DNA of 64,000 nucleotides from Corynebacterium kalinowskii (GTDB lineage: Bacteria > Actinomycetota > Actinomycetes > Mycobacteriales > Mycobacteriaceae), in assembly GCF_009734385.1 (NCBI RefSeq), contig NZ_CP046452.1, forward strand, positions 1,550,001 to 1,614,000. Direction: 5' to 3'. Under the pieces are notes generated by a model. That model saw only the letters and a program-made list of their open reading frames with translations, was not told the DNA's origin and ran no database searches. Shown piece by piece: positions 57,847-64,000 of the stretch. Both the position numbers and the translations under genes were made by a program. The stretch's first letter is position 1; the number at the start of each line of letters is the position of its first letter.

Positions 57847-58791
57847 ATGACGATTATGGGTGCCCTAGCTCAGGGAATTGCAAACATCGCCTCAGACGGA
57901 ACTGTGCTGGATACCTGGTACCAGGAACCTCAGCTGAAGGAGTGGGACGAGGCGAATGGCCCTGAATCCCAGACTGTTCGTTTGGGCGCCCAGGATCTCA
58001 CGCCACAGATGCTGTCTTTGGTCGGACTGGATGAGGACCGAATGGTGGAACAGGTCGCGGTACGAACCACGATCCGAGACATCACCGAACCGGCTATCGA
58101 CGCCCACGACGTCTATCTTCGACTCCATTTGCTCTCGCACCGCCTAGTCGAACCAGGGCGCATGGACATGTCTCAGACACTGAAGCTGCTTTCCACCGTG
58201 GTATGGACCAATAAGGGGCCATGCCTGCCTACCAACTTCGAGTATGTGCGCGGCGCACTGCGCTCTCGTGGCCTTATTCACGTGTACGCCGTCGACCGGT
58301 TGCCTCGCATGGTGGACTATGTGGTCCCTTCCGGAATCCGTATCGCGGAGGCCGAACGCGTTCGCTTAGGCGCTTACCTGGCACCGGGCACATCTGTGCT
58401 TCGCGAAGGATTCGTTTCCTTTGACGCTGGATCACTGGGGCCTGCCAAGATTGAGGGGCGCTTGACATCTTCTGTCGTCATCAATGAAGGCACCCGAGTC
58501 GAGCTCAGCGCTGTTTTGATGGGAACCAAGACTGAAACTGGCCAACGTATCCCGCTGAGAGTGGGCAAAAATTGCCAGTTTGGTGTTTCCGGAGGCGTGA
58601 TCGGACTCGACCTGGGAGACAACTGCGTCATCGGAACCAACTTGGTCGTCGAGCGCGACACGATCCTTTACTTCCCAGAGTCCGATTCCCTCGCGCCTGC
58701 GCACACCATCGCTGGTCAAGACAACTGGACGATCAAGCGCGAACCGCACCACTCGGAACCCGTCGCGCGTCAAGTAGTTCCTGCGGGTTAA
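57847..58791 (+). CDS. dapD2: Divergent tetrahydrodipicolinate N-succinyltransferase (DapD-like)
   Basis: 314-residue protein with the DapD plan: helical N-terminus, beta-helix and C-terminal lobe. N-terminal blocks agree (GTVLDTWYQEP, VYLRLHLLSHRLVEPG, VVWTNKGPC, FPRMVDYVVP-type LPRMVDYVVPSGIRIAEA, LGAYLAPGTSVLREGFVSF, EGR). From about residue 215 it departs: the GGGAS loop is replaced (ELSAVLMGTKTETG) and GANSGxG by GVSGGVIG, followed by GDNCVIGTN, and the C-terminal CoA-arm is different. So it may be a paralogue with altered acyl-CoA or substrate use. C. glutamicum has a second dapD at this location (from memory). DapE is not adjacent. Confidence 0.78.
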   Translation: MTIMGALAQGIANIASDGTVLDTWYQEPQLKEWDEANGPESQTVRLGAQDLTPQMLSLVGLDEDRMVEQVAVRTTIRDITEPAIDAHDVYLRLHLLSHRLVEPGRMDMSQTLKLLSTVVWTNKGPCLPTNFEYVRGALRSRGLIHVYAVDRLPRMVDYVVPSGIRIAEAERVRLGAYLAPGTSVLREGFVSFDAGSLGPAKIEGRLTSSVVINEGTRVELSAVLMGTKTETGQRIPLRVGKNCQFGVSGGVIGLDLGDNCVIGTNLVVERDTILYFPESDSLAPAHTIAGQDNWTIKREPHHSEPVARQVVPAG

Positions 58792-58896
58792 TGCCCCACC
58801 CCTAAAAGCGGGGAAAATGAGACGGTTTGTTCCGTTTTTGAGATTGATGCAGCACTCGACTTGGTGAATTGCAGGTCTACACTGTTTAGTTAAAAC

Positions 58897-60258
58897 ATGA
58901 CAACCGTGGACAGCACACAATCAGATTTGGGTACGGGCCTCAAGACCCGTCACCTCACCATGATGGGCCTGGGTTCTGCCATCGGCGCCGGTCTCTTCCT
59001 GGGAACCGGTGTGGGCATTCAGCTCGCCGGACCAGCCGTTTTGCTCGCCTACATCGCTGCCGGAATTATCGTCATCTTCGTCATGCAGATGCTTGGCGAA
59101 ATGGCCGCGGCTCGACCAGCCTCCGGCTCCTTTGCTACTTACGCCGAAATGGCCTTCGGCCACTGGGCCGGTTTCACCTTGGGCTGGCTGTACTGGTTCA
59201 TGCTGGTGATGGTGATGGGCGCCGAAATGACAGGTGCTGCGGCCATCATGGGTGGCTGGTTCGGTGTAGCGCCGTGGATTCCTGCCCTGATCTGCGTAGT
59301 CATCTTCGCCGTTATCAACCTGATGCAGGTCCGCGGCTTTGGCGAATTTGAGTTCTGGTTTGCCTTCATCAAGGTCGCCGTGATCATCGCCTTCCTTGTG
59401 ATCTCCGTTCTGATGGTCTTCGGCTTGCTCCCAGGTACCGAATTCGTGGGTACCAAGAATTTCATCGGCGAACACGGCTTCATGCCCAATGGCATCCCTG
59501 GCGTGGCCGGCGGCCTGCTGGCCGTTGCTTTTGCCTTTGGTGGAATCGAAATTGTGACCATCGCCGCCGCCGAGTCCGAAAAGCCTGCCGAGGCGATCGC
59601 TACCGCGGTACGCTCCGTGATCTGGCGCATTTCCCTGTTCTACCTGGGTTCTGTCCTGGCAATCACTTTCCTGCTGCCTTACTCGAGCATCGGTGGCGCA
59701 AAGTCTGCTGCTGAGTCCCCGTTTACTATCATCCTGGACCAAGCTGGCATTCCAGGCATTGCGATGATCATGGAAGTGGTTATCGTCCTGGCACTGCTGT
59801 CTGCTTTCAACGCCCAGATTTATGCCACCTCCCGTTTGGTCTACTCCCTGGCGCGGAAGCAGGATGCTCCGGCAATCTTTGCCAAGTTGAACACTGCTCG
59901 CGTACCCAACAACGCCGTGCTGCTGTCCATGTTGTTCGCGTTCGCCTCGGTGGCGCTGCAGTACTGGAACCCAGCAGGTCTGCTGGAGTTCCTCCTCAAC
60001 GCCGTGGGCGGCTGCCTGATCGTCATTTGGCTGATGATTTGCTTCAGCCACCTGCGTCTGCACCGCGAGATGGAGGCAAACGGCGAACTGACCGTGCGTA
60101 TGTGGGGCTTCCCAGTACTGCCATGGATCACCGTGGCTGCACTCCTGGGCCTGACCGTCCTCATGCTTTTCGACGAATCCGCCCGCGGCCAGATCACCTC
60201 CGTCACCGTGGTCACCCTTGCTCTCGTCGCTCTGAGCTTTGTCACTCGCAAGAGGTAG
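58897..60258 (+). CDS. Amino-acid permease, AroP-like (copy 1)
   Basis: 453-residue APC-family H+/amino-acid symporter with 12 predicted membrane segments. N-terminal TM1 block MMGLGSAIGAGLFLGTGVGIQLAGP and TM3 region SGSFATYAEMAFGHWAGFTLGW are family signatures; TM6 FAFGGIEIVTIAAAES and NAQIYATSRLVYSLARKQDAPAIF follow. It resembles corynebacterial aromatic amino-acid permease AroP, but aliphatic or GABA substrates are possible. No strong SD, start at ATG 58897. It is about 70% like the next gene in many segments and separated from it by a terminator. Confidence 0.88.
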   Translation: MTTVDSTQSDLGTGLKTRHLTMMGLGSAIGAGLFLGTGVGIQLAGPAVLLAYIAAGIIVIFVMQMLGEMAAARPASGSFATYAEMAFGHWAGFTLGWLYWFMLVMVMGAEMTGAAAIMGGWFGVAPWIPALICVVIFAVINLMQVRGFGEFEFWFAFIKVAVIIAFLVISVLMVFGLLPGTEFVGTKNFIGEHGFMPNGIPGVAGGLLAVAFAFGGIEIVTIAAAESEKPAEAIATAVRSVIWRISLFYLGSVLAITFLLPYSSIGGAKSAAESPFTIILDQAGIPGIAMIMEVVIVLALLSAFNAQIYATSRLVYSLARKQDAPAIFAKLNTARVPNNAVLLSMLFAFASVALQYWNPAGLLEFLLNAVGGCLIVIWLMICFSHLRLHREMEANGELTVRMWGFPVLPWITVAALLGLTVLMLFDESARGQITSVTVVTLALVALSFVTRKR

Positions 60259-60276
60259 TGAACGTCTGATCAACTC

Positions 60277-60319
60277 AAGCAGACTATAGTTTTCCCAGGA
60301 ATTCTATAGTCTGCTTTTT
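60277..60319 (+). terminator. Terminator between the two permeases
   Basis: AAGCAGACTATAG (60277-60289) pairs perfectly with CTATAGTCTGCTT (60304-60316), loop 14, then TTTTT. It separates the tandem permeases into two units. Confidence 0.94.
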
Positions 60320-60370
60320 CGCGTTTTCACACCATTTGCAGACACCCCTAAGAAAGCGAGAACAGCCACT

Positions 60371-61753
60371 ATGCCAGACACCCTTGGCAACGGCCTCAAA
60401 GTCCGCCATCTCACCATGATGGGTCTCGGATCCACGATCGGCGCTGGTCTTTTCCTTGGTACCGGCGTCGGTATCAACGCTGCAGGCCCCGCTGTGCTCC
60501 TCGCCTACGTGGTCGCCGGCACCCTGGCAGTGCTGATCATGCGCATGCTAGGCGAAATCGGTTCCGTCGTTCCAGCCTCTGGCAGCTTCTCTGAATATGC
60601 CGAGATGGGTATCGGCCGCTGGGCTGGATTCGTCCAAGGTTGGATCTATTGGCTAGCCACTATCGCCGTGCTCGGCGCCGAGCTCACCGGAGCGTCAGCG
60701 TTCGTGGGCTCGTGGTTTGGTGTCGAAACCTGGATCCCAGCAGCTATTTTCGTAGCATTCTTTGCTGCGGTGAATCTGCTCCGCGTACGTACCTTTGGCG
60801 AATTCGAGTTCTGGTTCGCCTTTGTCAAAGTCGCCGTGCTCGTCTTTTTCCTGGTCGTTGGCGCGTTGCTCATCTTTGGCCTGCTACCCGGCCATTCCTT
60901 CGTAGGCACCGAAGTCTTCTTGGCCGACGGTTTCATGCCTAACGGTCTGGGCGGCGTGGCCACGGCAATCCTCGCGGTTGCTTTTGCCTTCGGTGGCATT
61001 GAGGTCGTGGCGATCGCCGCTGCTGAGTCAGAGGATCCAGAACACTCGCTGATTAACGCCGTGAAGTCCACCATCACCCGCATCTCGGTGTTTTACTTGG
61101 GGTCGGTTCTGGTCATTACGTTCTTGCTGCCATGGTCGTCGTTAGGCGCGGCCCAAAGCGCGGCGGACAGCCCGTTCACGCACGTGCTGGAGCTGGCTGG
61201 CATCCCGGGTGTGGCCATGGCGATAGAGATCGTTATCGTGCTGGCACTGCTCTCGGCGTTTAATGCTCAGATTTTCGCCAGCTCCCGCATGTTGTACTCC
61301 CTGGCCCATCGTGGCGAGGCGCCGGCTATTTTCGCGCGCACCTCACAGTCAGATGTCCCGCTCCCTGCGATTATCGTGGCGATTGTGCTCAGTGTTGTGA
61401 TGGTTATCCTCAACATGCTGGACACCGGTTGGTTGCTCGGCTTCATGCTCAATTCTGCGGGCGCTTCCCTGCTGATTGTGTGGGCGTTCATCGCCGTATC
61501 CCAGCTGCGCCTTCGCCCCGAGCTCGAGCGCACCCACGAGCTGAAGGTACGGATGTGGGCATATCCGTGGCTCACGTGGCTCACGCTCCTTGCGCTTGCC
61601 TCGCTCGCTGCTCTCATGCTTAGCGACGCCACCGCCCGCGTCCAGCTCGCTTCCGCCGGAATCATGTTCAGCGCTCTCTTTGTTGCGTCGTTAGTCAATG
61701 CCCGGACACAGGGCGTTTCACCGTGGGTGAAGAAGGCGATTCCTACCCCATAG
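60371..61753 (+). CDS. Amino-acid permease, AroP-like (copy 2)
   Basis: 460-residue tandem paralogue of copy 1: MMGLGSTIGAGLFLGTGVGINAAGP, SGSFSEYAEMGIGRWAGFVQGW, FAFGGIEVVAIAAAES and NAQIFASSRMLYSLAHRGEAPAIF match its blocks. Twelve membrane segments. The TM3/TM8 residues differ in several sites (VLGAELTGASAF vs VMGAEMTGAAAI), so substrate preference could differ. GAAAGCG... no strong SD, ATG 60371. Its own terminator follows at 61774-61816. Confidence 0.88.
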   Translation: MPDTLGNGLKVRHLTMMGLGSTIGAGLFLGTGVGINAAGPAVLLAYVVAGTLAVLIMRMLGEIGSVVPASGSFSEYAEMGIGRWAGFVQGWIYWLATIAVLGAELTGASAFVGSWFGVETWIPAAIFVAFFAAVNLLRVRTFGEFEFWFAFVKVAVLVFFLVVGALLIFGLLPGHSFVGTEVFLADGFMPNGLGGVATAILAVAFAFGGIEVVAIAAAESEDPEHSLINAVKSTITRISVFYLGSVLVITFLLPWSSLGAAQSAADSPFTHVLELAGIPGVAMAIEIVIVLALLSAFNAQIFASSRMLYSLAHRGEAPAIFARTSQSDVPLPAIIVAIVLSVVMVILNMLDTGWLLGFMLNSAGASLLIVWAFIAVSQLRLRPELERTHELKVRMWAYPWLTWLTLLALASLAALMLSDATARVQLASAGIMFSALFVASLVNARTQGVSPWVKKAIPTP

Positions 61754-61773
61754 GACAAGCTCACCGCCTTCAC

Positions 61774-61816
61774 AACGGCCCTTCCCACAGATCCGGGGAG
61801 GGCCGTTTTGTGTTTT
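61774..61816 (+). terminator. Terminator after permease 2
   Basis: AACGGCCCTTCCC (61774-61786) and GGGGAGGGCCGTT (61795-61807) pair at 12 of 13 positions, loop 8, then TTTTGTGTTTT. Confidence 0.92.
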
Positions 61817-61895
61817 CACGTCAATCCCGTCACTTTCAAACCTCCTTGCCTTTTTGTACAGGATTCTTTACACTAGAAGTAGGAAAGGAAACAGA

Positions 61896-62114
61896 ATGGA
61901 AACCGAAATCAACTCCAACATGGTGCGCAAGCTCCGCCGCTGGAACGAGTTGTCCCAAGCCGAGCTTGCCGAGAGGGTGGGCGTGTCCCGCCAAACAATT
62001 GCCAACATCGAAAAGGGGAACTACTCCCCGTCCGTGCACCTGGCGTTGGAAATTTGCCACGTACTCAATGAATCGGTCGAGCGCGTGTTCGGCCGCGAAC
62101 AGGAAGGAAACTAG
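61896..62114 (+). CDS. XRE-family helix-turn-helix regulator
   Basis: 72-residue DNA-binding protein consisting of an XRE (Cro/C1-type) helix-turn-helix: VRKLRRWNELSQAELAERVG and VSRQTIANIEKGNYSPSVHLAL. Such short regulators, paired with a membrane protein, are common in Firmicutes and actinobacteria. AGGAAAGGAAA before the ATG at 61896 supports the start; a longer ATG at 61854 is inside the promoter area. Followed four bases after its stop by the membrane partner. Target unknown, autoregulation likely. Confidence 0.87.
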   Translation: METEINSNMVRKLRRWNELSQAELAERVGVSRQTIANIEKGNYSPSVHLALEICHVLNESVERVFGREQEGN

Positions 62115-62118
62115 AACA

Positions 62119-62604
62119 ATGAGCATCAACGATCGCATCATCGAGCGCACCGAGAACTTTTATGCGGACGAGTTTGAGAAAGCCCAGGCGAATCGGTCAG
62201 CAGTAGTAACCCAGTACTGGTTCAACTACGTCAATCTCGCGCTGGCACCAGTCCTGGCGTGGCTCCTACCCCGCGAATACAGCTACGTGTCCTACCTAGT
62301 GCTGATCGGCCCAATAATCGGACTGATTGCGGGAAACAGCTGGCTCAAGAAGTCGGTAGCTAGGCCCAAGATTCACGGCTTGCGCTACCTGTGGGGCTGG
62401 GAGTGGGCATTGATGGTGGCCATCATCGTCGCCTGGCTCGCTGGACTCTTCCGGGCAGAGGGTGGCGATAACTGGAGCTACAACGCTGGCGCTATGATCG
62501 GCGCACTCGTGGGCGCTACGGCCGCGATTATCGCCATCCCATTGGTGAGTGGCTGGCAGCGCAGGCGTGACCTCAAGCGTCTTAACGCTGAAGCTGAGGA
62601 CTAA
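62119..62604 (+). CDS. Four-pass membrane protein paired with XRE regulator
   Basis: 161-residue membrane protein, four hydrophobic segments: LALAPVLAWLL, YLVLIGPIIGLIAG, WALMVAIIVAWLAGLF and MIGALVGATAAIIAIPLV, with charged ends inside (RIIERTENFYADEFEKAQANRS; RRRDLKRLNAEAED). It starts four bases after the XRE stop, so translation is coupled. Comparable to small membrane proteins beside XRE regulators in other Gram-positives. No catalytic motif. Convergent with gtrA (overlap four bases). Confidence 0.8.
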   Translation: MSINDRIIERTENFYADEFEKAQANRSAVVTQYWFNYVNLALAPVLAWLLPREYSYVSYLVLIGPIIGLIAGNSWLKKSVARPKIHGLRYLWGWEWALMVAIIVAWLAGLFRAEGGDNWSYNAGAMIGALVGATAAIIAIPLVSGWQRRRDLKRLNAEAED

Positions 62605-63131
62605 ACAGGCATCTCATCGATAACAACGCGCGTGGGCTTCCGAGTTCGGAACGCCCACAGCTTGTTGATGATGAAGTTCACGGGCATCGCCACGAGAATC
62701 GAAATAGCCTGACCCCAGTAGAAGCGGTTCTTCAGACCGGAAGAGTCATCCAAAATGGCCGGCAAGGCGACTGGCGAGGTCGGGTTGATGAGCAGCGTAG
62801 ACACCACCATTTGCACCACGAGCGCGAGCAGGCCGGTGGTGAGAAACGGGAAGAAGCCACGGAGCCAACTGCGCTTTTCCAGGTTTCCGAAGGTCCACAT
62901 TCGATTCAGTTGATAGTTCCAGATATTCGCTACGAAGAAGGCGATCGCCTGAAACAAGTGGTATCCCCGAATATTGAACGGGGTCCCTGGCAGACCGAAG
63001 AGTGCATGGTCATAGTCTGGCCCGCCGAGTGCCAACGAGATTTTGAGGGACAGAAAAGCCACCAACAGGTTCACGGGGACACCAGATCCACCAACAATTC
63101 CGAATTTGATGAATTGTCGGGTGTTCGTCAT
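62601..63131 (-). CDS. GtrA-family membrane protein
   Basis: 176-residue GtrA-like protein, four membrane segments: FIKFGIVGGSGVPVNLLVAFL near the N-terminus, then FFVANIWNYQLNRMWTF (the family block NYxxNRxWTF), LLALVVQMVVSTLLI and SILVAMPVNFIINKLWAF at the C-terminus with a positive tail. GtrA-type proteins move polyprenol-linked sugars across the membrane for wall polymers. Start at ATG 63131; a TTG at 63146 is possible. Close to a wall-glycan theme (gpgS, GlgA) but no sugar transferase adjacent. Confidence 0.9.
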   Translation of the reverse strand: MTNTRQFIKFGIVGGSGVPVNLLVAFLSLKISLALGGPDYDHALFGLPGTPFNIRGYHLFQAIAFFVANIWNYQLNRMWTFGNLEKRSWLRGFFPFLTTGLLALVVQMVVSTLLINPTSPVALPAILDDSSGLKNRFYWGQAISILVAMPVNFIINKLWAFRTRKPTRVVIDEMPV

Positions 63132-63195
63132 GAAGCGTTCGTACAAAGGTCACTCTTTACAGATCAGCGGGATAACAGATGATATTCGAACTATC

Positions 63196-64000
63196 CTACT
63201 CTGCACTGCCCCAAAAGCCAGCTTCCGCCAGACGTGGCGAACTCCACATTGCCAACTCTCCTGAACGCCATAACCGCAGCTCAAGCTCGGTGGCACAGAG
63301 TTTCAGCTCCGTCGAATAGTTATCAAGTTGCAGCCCAACATCCACCGGATAGGTATCATCTCCAACGATGGGAGCACCCAAATGAGCGCACAACACGCGC
63401 AATTGGTGAGTGTGCCCCGTGTGGGGTTCGAGTTCGAGCAGGCGCTCGTCGATAAGGCGCGCCCTGGTCACGGTGGGCTTGCCACGCTTATCGACGCGCA
63501 CCTGCCGCTCCCCTTTCACTTTGAGCATGGGGAGCACGATGGTGCGCCACTTCTCGGACAGATCGAGAGGGGCGCTCACCTGCGCGCGATAGCGTTTGCG
63601 GACGTGGCGTTGCGCGAATTGTTGCTGGTAGAAGCCGCGGGATTCAGGCAAAGTCGACAGCGCCAGGAGTCCTGAAGTCAGCCTGTCGAGGCGGTGGGCT
63701 GCCACGATGTCATCATTTCCTCGTTGCACCCGGATGCGGGTTTGAACAGTGTTACGAACAAGTCGGCCGTTTGGAGTGCTGGGCAGAAACGGTGGCTTGT
63801 CCACTACCAGCAGGCCGTGGCCTTCGTACACCGGACTCGGTTCAAAGGGGATGTGCGGTTCTGCGGGCGGGTCGTCATGAAACCAAGCCGGAGTGGGTCG
63901 GGCTAACTGCGTTCCTGCCGGGATTATCTGACCGAACTCGAAGCTGGAATCCCCCGCTGATCCCGCATAATAGCTGCGATCACCGGGGACGGTGCCACGC
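63196..64000 (-). CDS. RluA-type pseudouridine synthase (5' end beyond window)
   Basis: Pseudouridine synthase open at the right edge; 267 codons seen. Visible: HDDPPAEPHIPFEPSPVYEG then VVDKPPFLPSTPNGR, AAHRLDRLTSGLLAL with the catalytic Asp in HRLDRLTSG, and HTGHTHQLRVLCAHLG. An upstream part (RGTVPGDRSYYAG) continues past the edge, so the true start is outside. It is a distinct RluA subfamily from the rluD at 28396, without the S4 domain in the visible part. Likely an rRNA or tRNA pseudouridine synthase; which site is unknown. Confidence 0.92.
   Translation of the reverse strand, partial: RGTVPGDRSYYAGSAGDSSFEFGQIIPAGTQLARPTPAWFHDDPPAEPHIPFEPSPVYEGHGLLVVDKPPFLPSTPNGRLVRNTVQTRIRVQRGNDDIVAAHRLDRLTSGLLALSTLPESRGFYQQQFAQRHVRKRYRAQVSAPLDLSEKWRTIVLPMLKVKGERQVRVDKRGKPTVTRARLIDERLLELEPHTGHTHQLRVLCAHLGAPIVGDDTYPVDVGLQLDNYSTELKLCATELELRLWRSGELAMWSSPRLAEAGFWGSAE

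Noticed and set aside
58921..60273. 450-codon frame opposite permease 1
   Set aside because: Antisense to a 12-segment permease; its Gln/His-rich translation is an artefact of the codon pattern.
1..64000. tRNA, rRNA, CRISPR array, insertion sequence, prophage or integrase genes
   Set aside because: No cloverleaf, repeat-spacer pattern, transposase or integrase motif was seen in either strand.

Overview
The window reads as a chromosomal segment of a Corynebacterium (Mycobacteriales, high-GC Gram-positive). Evidence: the OtsAB-independent trehalose genes treX/treY/treZ together with glgC/glgA and gpgS; sigE with a zinc anti-sigma gene and tatB; bioB followed by the small cysteine protein BsaP; MTB12-like and other short lipoproteins; DUF2567, DUF3117 and DivIVA-domain proteins typical of the order; and many genes whose start codon lies 6-8 bases after a TANNNT -10 hexamer (leaderless style). 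Gene order resembles, from memory, two Mycobacterium tuberculosis blocks: ansA-lspA-rluD-dnaE-ilvA-treZYX-bioB-nadA-nadC-hisD, and dapD-LOG-folP2-gpgS-DivIVA-DUF3117-glgA-glgC-sigE-rseA-tatB-mrp-corA. I could not run any search, so all names rest on motifs, lengths and context.

Layout. 1-7.2 kb: hisD (cut by the left edge), a two-domain YbjN-like protein, and a reverse-strand cofactor run bioB-bsaP-DUF2567-nadA-nadC (biotin and NAD; no nadB), controlled at bioB by a BioQ-like palindrome. 7.3-20 kb: trehalose/glycogen region with a TetR regulator, glgX/treX, a DnaQ-BRCT protein, treY, the alarmone synthetase relS, a 42-codon gene with its own promoter and terminator, two tandem hairpins, a reverse run of small genes (S4, 2-TM protein, YigZ, GyrI-like, hypothetical), then treZ. 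20-38.7 kb: ilvA, a secreted beta-propeller protein, dnaE, rarD, lspA-rluD, lipoproteins, an ABC-F ATPase with a possible attenuator leader, ansA, dinB and corA.

38.7-47 kb: stress/metal and envelope-stress block: a YflT-like protein, a soluble MgtE-N/CBS protein, DUF1003, mrp, a flavoprotein, tatB, cseE, sigE, an O-methyltransferase, and divergent glgC/glgA. 48.6-53.6 kb: a sucrose cassette inserted between glgA and the rlmA/DUF3117 genes: an intact GH32 hydrolase, the sucrose PTS permease, and a second GH32-like protein that has lost all three catalytic acids. 53.6-64 kb: rlmA-like methyltransferase, DUF3117, DivIVA protein, gpgS, folP2, LOG, a divergent DapD paralogue, two tandem amino-acid permeases, an XRE/membrane-protein pair, gtrA and a pseudouridine synthase cut by the right edge.

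How it fits together: TreX debranches glycogen made by GlgC/GlgA, TreY and TreZ turn the released chains into trehalose, and GpgS diverts NDP-glucose to glucosylglycerate. RelS, inserted in the trehalose locus, may tie it to starvation. The PTS brings in sucrose 6-phosphate for the intact GH32 enzyme. No rRNA, tRNA, CRISPR array, insertion sequence or prophage was seen, and no gene-free stretch exceeds about 300 bases. The most unusual items are the GH32 pseudoenzyme, the 42-codon orphan gene, the tandem GGGTAAACC hairpins, the ABC-F leader and the stop-codon/-10 overlaps.
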